A stretch of DNA of 64,000 nt from positions 1 through 64,000 of the forward strand of contig QUMM01000001.1 in assembly GCA_003435055.1 (NCBI GenBank), read 5' to 3'. Within the stretch, counting starts at the first letter, position 1. Every line of letters begins with the position of its first letter. Made by a program: the position numbers and the translations under genes. Positions 8,847-22,482 of this stretch are shown here, piece by piece. The notes beneath the pieces are model-generated. The model saw nothing but the letters and a program-made list of their open reading frames with translations. It made no database searches and was not told the origin of the DNA. Source of the stretch: Lachnospiraceae bacterium OF09-6 (GTDB taxonomy: Bacteria > Bacillota > Clostridia > Lachnospirales > Lachnospiraceae).

Positions 8847-10249
8847 CTATTCTTTTCCGTTCCAGCAATAAGTACACAGACTGTCTGGATTAATGCCAAC
8901 GGACTGTATCATATCATCCAGTCTGTGATATCTCAGAGAAGAAAAATTCATTTCCCGACCAATTGCTTCTACCATATCATGATATTTATCCGTATCCGGA
9001 TTGGCATATTCCTGAAGGATTTCCTCATTCTGGCGTCCTTCCAGTCTCTGAATAATTCGTCTGGTAATCAGATCCATATCAGAAGTAGACCTTGAAAAAT
9101 TCAGGAATTTGCAGCCATAAATCAATGGTGGACATGCCGGTCTGATATGCACCTCTCTTGCTCCACTGCGATATAGGAACTCAGTAGTCTCTCGAAGCTG
9201 GGTTCCTCTTACAATGGAATCATCTATTAAAAGCAATCTTCTTCCTTTGATCAGATCATGAACAGGAATCAGCTTCATCTTTGCAATCTGATTTCTCTGG
9301 CTCTGTATCGTCGGCATAAAAGAGCGCGGCCAAGTCGGTGTATATTTAATGAAAGGTCTGGAAAACGGAATTCCTGATTCATTGGCATATCCTACGGCAT
9401 GAGCTGTTCCGGAATCTGGTACCCCCGCCACTGTGTCTGCAGCCACGTTATCTCTGCGTGCCAGCAGCTTGCCACAGTTATATCTCATCTGTTCCACGCT
9501 GATTCCCTCATAAGAAGAAGAAGGATATCCATAGTATACCCATAAAAAGGTACAGATTTTCATCTTTTCACCAGGTTTTACCAGTGTAATCACTGCTTCC
9601 GGTGTCATCACCACAATCTCTCCGGGACCCAGTTCCTATATTCTTCATATCCCAGATTCAGATAAGCAAAACTTTCAAAAGACGCACAATATGCATCATC
9701 CTTTTTCCCCAGTGCTACCGGAGTTCGCCCCATTTTATCTCTGGCGAGATAAATTCCCTTTGGTGTCAGAAGCTGCAGAGTCAGTGAACCGTCTATCTTA
9801 TCCTGTGCATACTGAATGCCTTCCACAATACTTTCTTTTTGATTAATCAGTGTCGCCACCAGCTCAGTAGCATTAATCTCTCCTGTGGTCATCTCCATAA
9901 AATGAGTATGTCCCGAACGGAACAATTCCTTTTCCAACTGCTCCATATTATTAATCTTACCAACAGCAGAGATCACATAGGTGCCATGATGAGATCGAAT
10001 CAAAAGTGGCTGAGGCTCATAATCAGAAATGCAGCCGATCCCCATATATCCTTTCATCTCATTGGCTTCTTTTTCAAACTTGGTTCGGAATGGCGAATTC
10101 TCAATATTGTGAATAGCCCGGTCAAATCCGTCTTTTCCATACACTGCCATACCACCTCGTCTGGTTCCCAGATGGGAATGATAATCCGTTCCAAAAAATA
10201 AATCAAATACACAATCCTGTTTTGATGCTACCGCAAAAAATCCGCCCAT
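8847..10249 (-). CDS. PurF-like amidophosphoribosyltransferase paralog lacking the catalytic Cys (frameshifted)
   Basis: Resembles glutamine-PRPP amidotransferase, the first enzyme of purine synthesis. The N-terminal part is an Ntn glutaminase fold and the C-terminal part a phosphoribosyltransferase with PRPP loop LLIDDSIVRGTQ. Candidate iron-sulfur cysteines remain (KICTF, IYGCKF, C-terminal CTYC). Unlike true PurF, the start is MGGFFAV: the Cys that must follow Met is Gly, so the glutaminase should be inactive and ammonia may be used, or the role differs. A one-base deletion at 9635-9636 (CC for CCC) splits the frame; repaired length is 467. It has its own promoter and AGGAGG, and stands alone from purine genes, ahead of the ATPase and two-component genes. 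Confidence 0.82.
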
Positions 10250-10382
10250 ATATCCTCCTTATATCTGCTGTAATGCAGTATTTCTCTGTCCCTGGCTATT
10301 ACCATTATGAACAGGCGTTTTTATCTCCAATTTGCCATATCTGTTATTCCTGCACAAATACAGAAATTTCCATATCATGTAC

Positions 10383-10411
10383 AGTATACAAAACTCTTTT
10401 CTTTTTCACAA
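10383..10411 (-). promoter_or_regulatory. Putative sigma-A promoter of the PurF-like gene
   Basis: Minus-strand -35 TTGTGA (10406-10411), 17-base spacer, -10 TATACT (10383-10388). It implies an untranslated leader of about 125 bases before the ATG at 10249. I could not fit that leader to a known riboswitch. Confidence 0.5.
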
Positions 10412-10483
10412 GTAAAATAAACATAAACAAATACATATACTCACAAACACTAAAGCACTGACCAAGATTTTTTTGCGCGAGAC

Positions 10484-10592
10484 GGCGCTATTGGTCCAGT
10501 GGACCAATGTTTAGCGCCGACCGAGGAGGACTTTAGGTCCTCCGAGACCTCGAACAGCATTCTATGGATGCTGTTTGAGCCCGACAGGGCTC
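10484..10592. repeat. Array of four consecutive inverted repeats
   Basis: Four stems follow one another. First, GGCGCTA/TAGCGCC (10484-10490 and 10512-10518) encloses TTGGTCC/GGACCAA. Second, GGAGGAC/GTCCTCC (10525-10531 and 10537-10543). Third, AACAGCAT/ATGCTGTT (10553-10560 and 10568-10575). Fourth, GAGCCC/GGGCTC (10577-10582 and 10587-10592) followed by TTTTT. An outer stem TTTTTGCG/CGCAAAAA can enclose all four. A short open reading frame across this array is not credible as a gene. Confidence 0.7.
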
Positions 10593-10601
10593 TTTTTACG
10601 C

Positions 10602-10633
10602 AAAAAGAGGCATCCAACCGGATGCCCCTTTTT
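10602..10633 (-). terminator. Terminator of tRNA-Gly
   Basis: On the minus strand, AAAAAGGGGCATCC-GGTT-GGATGCCTCTTTTT forms a 14-pair stem with one G-U pair and a T-rich end, starting 12 bases after the tRNA 3' end. The complementary strand could also terminate. Confidence 0.75.
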
Positions 10634-10645
10634 GTGTAAAACAAA

Positions 10646-10718
10646 AGCGCGAGACGGGACTCGAACCCGCGGCCTCGACCTTGGCAAGGTCGCGCTCCAC
10701 CAACTGAGCCACTCGCGC
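10646..10718 (-). tRNA. tRNA-Gly (anticodon GCC)
   Basis: A 73-base cloverleaf. The acceptor stem is GCGCGAG/CTCGCGC with discriminator U; the D arm contains GCTCAGTTGGTGGAGC; the anticodon loop TTGCCAA sits in a GACC/GGTC stem; and the T arm has GGTTCGAGTCC. The GCC anticodon reads GGC and GGU. CCA is not encoded. It has a full-consensus promoter and its own terminator. Confidence 0.96.
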
Positions 10719-10750
10719 ATTATCTTGTCACTTCCTCAGTGACAAGAATT

Positions 10751-10779
10751 ATTATATATGACTGTTTCTCATTTGTCAA
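10751..10779 (-). promoter_or_regulatory. Consensus sigma-A promoter of tRNA-Gly
   Basis: Minus-strand -35 TTGACA (10774-10779), exactly 17 bases, -10 TATAAT (10751-10756): a perfect consensus, as expected for a stable RNA. A 9-bp inverted repeat TCTTGTCAC/GTGACAAGA (10723-10731 and 10739-10747) lies between the -10 and the tRNA, over the expected start site. Confidence 0.9.
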
Positions 10780-10841
10780 CTACTATTTTGCAAATTTTTC
10801 AAATTACATCTATTATTGTAAAAATTCTGACTATTTTGCTT

Positions 10842-13790
<2,949 letters not shown>

Positions 13791-13817
13791 CTATATTTAA
13801 TATGACTTTTGCTCGAT

Positions 13818-13846
13818 ATTCTATCAAAAATAAAAGTGTCTGTCAA
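13818..13846 (-). promoter_or_regulatory. Sigma-A promoter of guaB
   Basis: Minus-strand -35 TTGACA (13841-13846), 17-base spacer, -10 TAGAAT (13818-13823), about 50 bases before the guaB ATG. Confidence 0.85.
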
Positions 13847-13882
13847 TTGTTTCTATTGTCTGCTTTCACAAAAAAACACTTA

Positions 13883-14386
13883 TTACTGCAGATGCACTTC
13901 TCTTGGTGCCATACGTTTCATATCTTTTAACATGACTTCACCTGGTTCAAATGTCACCATTTCCATACCCTGATCTTTTTTTAAAATCATCGTATACGTT
14001 TTGGCATCCTTTTTCCCTGATGAAAAATCATTCTTTTTGATATCTGTTCTGGTTCGGTAATGATCTAATTCATGTGACTGACTTGGTGCAAGGAGTTCCA
14101 GGGAAGCCACATCACCGGAAAATACCCGTTTTCTCTTCTGCTTCGACATGATCTTGTCAATATCAATTTCCCCGTTTACATACAGGTATTCATATTCCAG
14201 TTCCAATGTTGGCAAAACAAAATAATCCGCTACTGCAAATGCAATGATCAGAATAATAGATAACCACCCAAGAACCATCAGTGACAAAACAGCTACTGCA
14301 GTTCCCGCAATCAGAAGTACCCTGATCACGGTATCTTTCATCGTTTTTTCTTTTTTTACAATCTCTTCAGTGTATAAATCACTCAT
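13883..14386 (-). CDS. Membrane protein of unknown function (DUF6106-like)
   Basis: A 167-residue protein with a charged N-terminus, two closely spaced transmembrane helices (about residues 22-40 and 42-60, IRVLLIAGTAVAVLSLMVLG then IILIIAFAVADYF), and a soluble C-terminal half beginning LPTLELEYEYLYVNGEIDID. It resembles a family of small Lachnospiraceae membrane proteins that I recall as DUF6106; that assignment is from memory. The RBS is AGGAGAGG. An extended -10 (TGTTATAAT, minus strand, -10 at 14440-14445) lies about 55 bases upstream. No function can be assigned. Confidence 0.7.
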   Translation of the reverse strand: MSDLYTEEIVKKEKTMKDTVIRVLLIAGTAVAVLSLMVLGWLSIILIIAFAVADYFVLPTLELEYEYLYVNGEIDIDKIMSKQKRKRVFSGDVASLELLAPSQSHELDHYRTRTDIKKNDFSSGKKDAKTYTMILKKDQGMEMVTFEPGEVMLKDMKRMAPREVHLQ

Positions 14387-14494
14387 CCGTCCTCTCCTGT
14401 CTGTTTATTTTTGCAGATCCCCTGTCTGCTGACTATTCTATTATAACACACCCAGGCTCGATTCACCATGTAAACATCGTATATTTTCTTTATG

Positions 14495-14528
14495 AAAAAA
14501 GCCCTGCTGTCACACAGCAGGACTTTTT
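14495..14528 (-). terminator. groEL terminator
   Basis: Minus strand GTCCTGCTGT-GTG-ACAGCAGGGC followed by six T, just after the groEL stop: a strong Rho-independent terminator for the groESL transcript. Confidence 0.9.
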
Positions 14529-14538
14529 GATTCTTCTC

Positions 14539-16182
<1,644 letters not shown>

Positions 16183-16185
16183 TTA

Positions 16186-16534
<349 letters not shown>

Positions 16535-16545
16535 CTACGGTTTTT

Positions 16546-16574
16546 ATATTAGTAAATATATGCAAATTATGCAA
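16546..16574 (-). promoter_or_regulatory. Sigma-A promoter of groESL
   Basis: Minus-strand -35 TTGCAT (16569-16574), 17-base spacer, -10 TAATAT (16546-16551), located directly upstream of the CIRCE operator. Confidence 0.7.
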
Positions 16575-16665
16575 CTTTATACTTTTTCACTATTTTGAAT
16601 ATTTCTCAATTATACTCGCTTTTTCTTAATTTTACTCTTTTTTTCTCACATTTATTATTTTCTGC

Positions 16666-16692
16666 AAAAAAGAGTCCCAGTTAATGGAACTC
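16666..16692 (-). terminator. codY terminator
   Basis: Minus-strand AGAGTTCC-ATTAACT-GGGACTCT followed by T6. The left arm overlaps the last codons and stop of codY. Confidence 0.75.
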
Positions 16693-17466
16693 TCTCTGTC
16701 TTCTGATTTCATTCAATTCTTCAAATACCATCTGATTCACTACCTTGATGTATGTGCCCTTCATTCCAGAAGATCTGGACTCGATGACTCCCGCACTTTC
16801 AAATTTACGAAGTGCATTCACTATCACGGATCTGGTAATTCCTACCCGGTCTGCTATTTTGCTGGCTACCAGAATTCCTTCATTGCCGTCCAATTCATCA
16901 AAAATATGAAGAATTGCCTCCAGCTCCGAATAAGACAAGGTATTGATTGCTGATTTTACGATCTGAATCTTCCTGTGTTCTTCTGCACTCTCTTCATTTA
17001 CAGAGCGCATCATCTCCAGTCCCACCACAGTCGTTCCATATTCGCTTAAAATAATGTCGTCTATGGTGTATGCATCTTTTACCCGGTACATGAACACTGT
17101 TCCAAGACGTTCTCCTGCAATATCAATAGGATTGATAATAGCCTGGTATTGCTTCACTCCATCTGGCTCGAATCCCAGTGTCTCCAGATTCACATTTTCC
17201 TTTGTGGAAAGCACTCCAAGAAGGCGTTCATTTAACATTGGATCAATAAAAGTCCCCACTTTATTTTCCACCAGCTCATGAATTTCTCCAATCTCACTGC
17301 TGATGCTTACCCCCAGTACCTTTCCTTTTTTACTGAGTACCAGTATATTTGAATCCATGATATCCGTCAGTACTTTACAAATATCATTAAATACGACTTT
17401 GCTGGAATTGTTATTATGCAGCAGCTTATTGATCTTTCGTGTCTTATCCAGTAATTGAACGCTCAT
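16681..17466 (-). CDS. codY: GTP- and branched-chain amino acid-sensing repressor CodY
   Basis: A 261-residue global regulator of nutrient limitation in Firmicutes. The N-terminal GAF domain (to about residue 155) binds isoleucine/valine, and the C-terminal winged helix contains ASKIADRVGITRSVIVNALRKFESAG at about 205-230. Length and start (MSVQLLDKTRKIN) match the family. It stands alone with its own promoter and terminator, and a CodY box sits directly upstream of its -35, suggesting autoregulation. Confidence 0.97.
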   Translation of the reverse strand: MSVQLLDKTRKINKLLHNNNSSKVVFNDICKVLTDIMDSNILVLSKKGKVLGVSISSEIGEIHELVENKVGTFIDPMLNERLLGVLSTKENVNLETLGFEPDGVKQYQAIINPIDIAGERLGTVFMYRVKDAYTIDDIILSEYGTTVVGLEMMRSVNEESAEEHRKIQIVKSAINTLSYSELEAILHIFDELDGNEGILVASKIADRVGITRSVIVNALRKFESAGVIESRSSGMKGTYIKVVNQMVFEELNEIRRQREFH

Positions 17467-17527
17467 AAAAACCCTCCTCTTTCATTTCCAGGATTTAAAA
17501 CGATTGAATTTTCCCAAACATATTTTT

Positions 17528-17556
17528 ATATTACCATATACTATACAGGAATTCAA
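17528..17556 (-). promoter_or_regulatory. Sigma-A promoter of codY
   Basis: Minus-strand -35 TTGAAT (17551-17556), 17-base spacer, -10 TAATAT (17528-17533). Confidence 0.75.
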
Positions 17557-17559
17557 AGA

Positions 17560-17574
17560 AATTTTCTGATAATT
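17560..17574. promoter_or_regulatory. CodY box upstream of codY
   Basis: AATTTTCTGATAATT matches the CodY consensus AATTTTCWGAAAATT at 14 of 15 positions and ends 3 bases upstream of the codY -35. Confidence 0.7.
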
Positions 17575-17596
17575 TCAAAATTATTTGTATTTATCA

Positions 17597-17640
17597 GAAA
17601 AAAAGAGAAATCACAGGCAGATTCTGTCATTTCTCTTTCT
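17597..17640 (-). terminator. topA terminator
   Basis: Minus-strand inverted repeat AGAGAAATGACAG / CTGTGATTTCTCT (12 of 13 paired) followed by a run of T, about 25 bases after the topA stop. Confidence 0.8.
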
Positions 17641-17662
17641 ATACTTTTCTATTTTTGAACGC

Positions 17663-19740
17663 TCAATCGTTGTTCTTTTTTTCCATTGTTTCTACATAAC
17701 CGCACTGTTCATCTGCACATACCAGTTTATTGCCTTTTTCCAGCATATATCCACCACAGTTCGGACATTTTTTCGCAGATGGCTTCTGCCAGGACATAAA
17801 ATCGCATTCTGGATTATCCTCGCATCCATAATATTTTCTGCCTTTTTTCGTCTTACGAATCACCACGTCTTTTCCGCATTTTGGACATGCAATTCCTATT
17901 TTTTCCAGATAAGGCTTGGTATTGCGGCATTCAGGGAAACCAGGACATGCCAGGAACTTTCCATGAGGCCATATTTCACTACCATATTGCGGCCACACTG
18001 TTCGCAGACCACATCTGTCACTTCATCTTCAATCTTAACTTCTTCCAGTTCCTTTTCTGCATTCTGAACTGCTTCATCTAAGTCCGGATAGAAATTGCTG
18101 ACAACGGTCTTCCAATTGACTTTTCCTTCTTCTACCATATCCAGCAGCGACTCCATATTTGCCGTAAAATTCACATCCACAATACTTGGAAACGCTTCTT
18201 TCATGATATTATTCACCACTTCTCCCAGCTCTGTCATGTAAAGATTCTTGCTTTCTTTTGTCACATATCTTCTGTTCAGCAATGTGGTAATCGTTGGAGC
18301 ATAGGTACTGGGTCTTCCGATTCCCAGTTCTTCCAGTGTCTTTACAAGAGATGCTTCTGTATAATGTGCTGGTGGCTGGGTAAAATGCTGCTTCTCTTCC
18401 AGTTCACTCAAAGACAATTGTGTATCCTTAGTAATCTTGCCAAGCAGAGTATTCGCTTTGCCATCCTCTTCCCCATCTGTATAGACCGAAAGGAAACCTT
18501 CAAATAATACTCTGGATGTAGCCACTGTAAAAATATACTTTCCTGCTGCAATCTTAATGGAAGTTGTCTCATATTTTGCATTTTCCATCCGGCTGGCTGT
18601 GAAGCGCTTCCAGATCAGCTGGTACAGTCGGAACTGGTCTCTGGAAAGCGATTCTTTGACAAATACCGGTGTTCTGGTAATATCACTTGGACGAATCGCT
18701 TCATGGGCATCCTGTATCTTCTGGCCGGATGCTTTTTTCTGAGGACTCTCAGAGACATACTCTTCTCCGTATTCCTGACGAATATACTCTCTGGCCGCCA
18801 CATCTGCTTCTTCTGCAATTCGTGTGGAATCGGTTCTCAGGTACGTGATCAAACCTACTGTACCATTTCCTTTGATATCAATTCCTTCATATAACTGCTG
18901 GGCGATACGCATGGTCTTCTGCGTAGAAAAATTCAGTACCTTTGCAGCTTCCTGCTGCAGTGTACTGGTGGTAAACGGGAGCGGAGCTTTCCTGCTTCGT
19001 TCTCCTGTCTTAATCTCCTTCACCAGAAACTCTTCTTTTTCTACTTCTCCACGGATCTTTTCCATTTCTGTTCTGGAATGAATGGTTACTTTCTCCTCTT
19101 CGGTTCCATAGAACTTGGCTTCCAGCATTTTACGTTCCCCGGATACCTTCAGGTGAGCGTCCAGACTCCAGTATTCATCTGGAATAAATGCATTTATCTC
19201 ATCTTCCCGGTCTCCAATCAATCTGAGTACTACAGACTGTACACGACCGGCACTTAATCCTCTTTTCACCTTCTGCCACAACAGCGGACTGATTTTGTAA
19301 CCTACCATACGGTCCAGCATTCGTCTGGCCTGCTGTGCATCTACCAGATCCATATCTATCGCTCTTGGGCTTTTCAGGGATGCTTTCACCGCATTCTTGG
19401 TAATCTCATTAAATGTAATACGATAGACTTTCTTATCATCCAGCTTCAGCGCATGAGACAGATGCCAGCTTATAGCTTCTCCTTCGCGGTCCGGGTCAGT
19501 AGCAAGATAAACCTTGTCCGCCTTCTTTACTTCCTTACGAAGTCCGGCAAGGAGTTCCCCCTTTCCTCTGATCGTGATATATTTCGGTTCAAAGTCATGT
19601 TCTACATCGATTCCGAACTGACTCTTTGGGAAGTCTCTTACATGTCCATTGGATGCTGCAACGGTATAATTGGCTCCCAGAAACTTTTTAATTGTTTTAA
19701 CTTTTGTCGGAGATTCTACAATCACCAGATATTTTGCCAT
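17663..19740 (-). CDS. topA: DNA topoisomerase I (frameshifted)
   Basis: Type IA topoisomerase that relaxes negative supercoils. The Toprim domain begins [19 protein letters not shown] with [11 protein letters not shown] at about 84; the active-site region TYLRTDSTR is near 305. Four-cysteine zinc motifs follow, beginning CEQCG at about residue 585, then CPGFPEC, CPKCG, CPNCG and others. The last 110 residues lie in another frame because of a one-base deletion at 17967-17968 (GG for GGG on the plus strand). Repaired length is 692. The break falls inside the first zinc ribbon, so the catalytic core would survive even if it were real. Gene order topA-dprA-comM is typical of Firmicutes. Confidence 0.95.
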
Positions 19741-19773
19741 CTAAAAATTCCTCCGTGGAAAACCACTGCGTTT

Positions 19774-20849
19774 TTATTTCTTTAAAACGTAATAATTCTT
19801 CGATATTTCTTCAACCAGCCCCCTCATCTGCAGATCCATCAGGATACGCATCACTGCCTCTGCCGGAAGTCCACTGCTTCTGATAATTTCAGTCAGGCTC
19901 TTCGGTCGAAAATCCAGACAAATATACACCATATTCTCGGAACTTGCAAGCGTAATGTTATTTTTTTTCTTTTTTTTCACATTTTCCATTGAAATTCCAA
20001 GATGAGATATCAGTTCTTCCACAGAAGTCAGAATCCCGGCGCCTGGGAAATCAGCTGGTTGCAGCCCTCGCTTAATGGATCTTCCATCCGTCCTGGCACT
20101 GCCAGTACATCCTTTCCCTGATCAAGCGCCAGATCAGCAGTAATAAGGGAACCACTTTTTTTCTTTGCTTCTACTACAATCACGCATTCACTCAGCCCAC
20201 TGATCAGCCGGTTTCGCATAGGAAAATGCAGGGGCACAGGCTGTGTTCCAGGCGGATATTCTGTAATCACGCCACCTTTTTGCGCCAGTTCCCGGCAAAG
20301 GCTCCTGTGATCTGCCGGATAACAGATATCCGCCCCACATCCTGTTACAGCATAGCTTCTGCCACCTGCTTTCAGACAGGTCGCCTGCGCAATTCCGTCA
20401 ATACCATATGCCATACCACTGACTATGGAAATTCCATGTTCTGACAGCACTTCTGCCACTTCCACTGCTATACTGCGTCCATAGTTTGTACACATACGGG
20501 CGCCTACTACTGCGACACAGCGTTCTCCGGGACTTGGGAGTTCGCCCAGATAAAACAGCCCATACGGATAATCCTCCAGTGCTCTGAGGCGTTCCGGATA
20601 TCCCTTTTCCATGCAGCTGATAAACTTTATTCCTTTTTCTGTCAGTTTATGCCTGATTTCTTCTGCAGAATGACTTCTCCATTCCTCCAGCATCTTCTTT
20701 TGCCTGTCTTTTAAAAATGGCAAAAGTGAGATTTGCTTTTTTTCACTTTTCCGTATTGCCTCTGGTGATTCAAAGAATTGCAAAAGTCTGGCAAAATCAT
20801 TCCGATAAAATCCTGGCATACTGCACATCCACAACCATTCGTCCATCAT
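19774..20849 (-). CDS. dprA: DNA-processing protein DprA/Smf (frameshifted)
   Basis: Binds incoming single-stranded DNA and loads RecA during transformation; also common in non-competent bacteria. The Rossmann-like DprA domain shows VVGARMCTNYGR and VSGMAYGIDGIAQ. A one-base deletion at 20042-20043 (CC for CCC) moves the C-terminal winged-helix domain (residues about 280-358) into another frame, where it looks like a separate 82-residue protein. Repaired length is 358. It starts directly after comM with AGGAGG; two adjacent ATG codons are possible, and the second has better spacing. Confidence 0.92.
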
Positions 20850-20855
20850 TTCCTC

Positions 20856-22376
20856 CTATCGATATATTCCATTTCCAATCCGGTAACAAAGTGCTTCCTG
20901 CAGATGCTCAGTCTGTATCTGTTCTTTTTCCTCCAAATCTGCTACGGTTCTCGCAACTTTCAGAATTTTGGTATATCCTCTTGCACTCATCTTAAATTCA
21001 TCAAACGCCTTCTTCATGAGTTTCTTTTCCTGCGTTCCAAGCGCACAATATTCTTCCAGTTCCTGATTCCCCATTCTGGAATTAAACAAAAATGACTGAC
21101 CTTTCCGTCGTTCTTTCTGAATTTCCCGGACACGTTCCACTTTTTTCCTCATCTGAGTGCTGGACATCTCCTGTGTTTTCTGATTCCATTGAGGATAAGA
21201 AAGCGCTGATACTTCAATCATCATATCCATACGATCCAGCAATGGCATACTGATTTTTTCCTGATACCGCCGTACCGCAGTATAGCTGCAATGACATCTG
21301 GACAGATCCGGATAAAATCCACAGGGGCAGGGATTCATGGCTCCCACCAGCATAAACTGTGCCGGAAAATCATAGGTATAGCCACATCTGTGAATCTGCA
21401 TACTTCCATTTTCCAGCGGCTGACGCAAAACCTCCAGTGTCTCCCTGTGAAATTCCGGCAATTCATCCAGAAACAATACACCGCAGTGTGCCAGGCTGAT
21501 CTCACCAGGTCCCGGGATAGTTCCTCCACCACATAATGCTTTTGCCGTAATCGTATGATGGGGTGCACGAAATGGTCGTTCTTTTATCAGAGATCCATTC
21601 GGCGGCAATTTACCTATCACACTGTATATAGCTGATAATTCAATAGCCTCTTCTTCCGTCATGGATGGCAAAATACTCGGGATGCGGCTGGCAATCATAG
21701 ATTTTCCAGCTCCCGGCGGTCCGATCATCAGAAGATTATGGAACCCCGCTGCAGCCACCAGTGCAGCTCGTTTTGCGCCATCCTGTCCATGTACTTCATA
21801 AAAATCCGGCTTTTCTTTTGGATTTTCTGCTTCTTCCTGTATGTTCTCTTCTATTTTGGGTATTTCTCCTGTCTGCAAATAGGTGAGCACCTGCTCCAGC
21901 GTCTCTGCTCCGATTACTTCTATCCCTTCTATGGCTCTGGCTTCTTTCTGATTCTGCCAGGGTACAATGCAGCGACTACATTGTATACTTCTGGCCTTTG
22001 CTGCCATCGGAAGGATGCCAGGTACTCCATTGATTTTTCCATTCAAACTGAGTTCACCGATGATAAATGTATCTTCCAGTCTTTCCCTGTCTACCAGCCC
22101 ATAAGATGCCGCAATCGCTATGGCAATGGGCAGATCAAATCCGGTTCCTGATTTATGCAGATCGGCTGGAGATAAATTGACGGTAATCTTTTTAGGCTGC
22201 AGTTGTATACCTGAGTTTTTCAAAGCTGTACGTACACGTTCCTGTGCTTCTTTTACCTGAGTGGAAAGATATCCTACCATAGAAAAAGAAGGAAGTCCGT
22301 TGGTAATATCCGTCTCTACCTGGACCACCTTACTCTGCACCCCGTATACAGCTGCCGATAATACTTTACTGAACAA
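20856..22376 (-). CDS. comM: YifB/ComM-family Mg-chelatase-like AAA+ ATPase
   Basis: A 506-residue protein. In Gram-negative bacteria ComM is a helicase assisting branch migration during transformation; its role in Firmicutes is less certain. The N-terminal Lon-protease-like fold comes first, then the AAA+ module with Walker A IGPPGAGKSMIASR (about residue 216) and Walker B LFLDELPEF (about 298), and a C-terminal Mg-chelatase domain. Adjacent to dprA, which supports a DNA-processing role. Confidence 0.92.
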   Translation of the reverse strand: MFSKVLSAAVYGVQSKVVQVETDITNGLPSFSMVGYLSTQVKEAQERVRTALKNSGIQLQPKKITVNLSPADLHKSGTGFDLPIAIAIAASYGLVDRERLEDTFIIGELSLNGKINGVPGILPMAAKARSIQCSRCIVPWQNQKEARAIEGIEVIGAETLEQVLTYLQTGEIPKIEENIQEEAENPKEKPDFYEVHGQDGAKRAALVAAAGFHNLLMIGPPGAGKSMIASRIPSILPSMTEEEAIELSAIYSVIGKLPPNGSLIKERPFRAPHHTITAKALCGGGTIPGPGEISLAHCGVLFLDELPEFHRETLEVLRQPLENGSMQIHRCGYTYDFPAQFMLVGAMNPCPCGFYPDLSRCHCSYTAVRRYQEKISMPLLDRMDMMIEVSALSYPQWNQKTQEMSSTQMRKKVERVREIQKERRKGQSFLFNSRMGNQELEEYCALGTQEKKLMKKAFDEFKMSARGYTKILKVARTVADLEEKEQIQTEHLQEALCYRIGNGIYR

Positions 22377-22482
22377 TCTGTATCCTCCTGTATGTAATTG
22401 TCTGATATATTTTTCTGAAATACTTCAGGAGAACCCTGAAGCATGAAGCGCCTGATCAACGCAGAATTAGTTTATCACTTTT

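Larger units (their letters stand above)
10475..10657. repeat. Direct repeat of the tRNA-Gly 3' end flanking a hairpin array
   Basis: The 11 bases GCGCGAGACGG occur at 10647-10657, inside the tRNA-Gly acceptor/T arm, and again at 10475-10485. The 161 bases between the copies are almost entirely hairpins. This looks like the attachment-site duplication left by integration at a tRNA end, though no integrase is present. Confidence 0.5.

Noticed and set aside
10250-10382. Riboswitch in the PurF-like leader
   Set aside because: The leader is long, but I could not match its stems or conserved bases to any known purine, PRPP-related or other riboswitch class.
10450-10644. 64-codon minus-strand open frame over the hairpin array near tRNA-Gly
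   Set aside because: Entirely composed of inverted repeats, including the tRNA terminator.
17663-17998. Separate zinc-ribbon protein after topA
   Set aside because: It is the C-terminal zinc-ribbon part of topoisomerase I displaced by a one-base deletion.
19774-20022. Winged-helix piece as a separate small protein
   Set aside because: Continuous with DprA once one base is restored; it is the DprA C-terminal domain.
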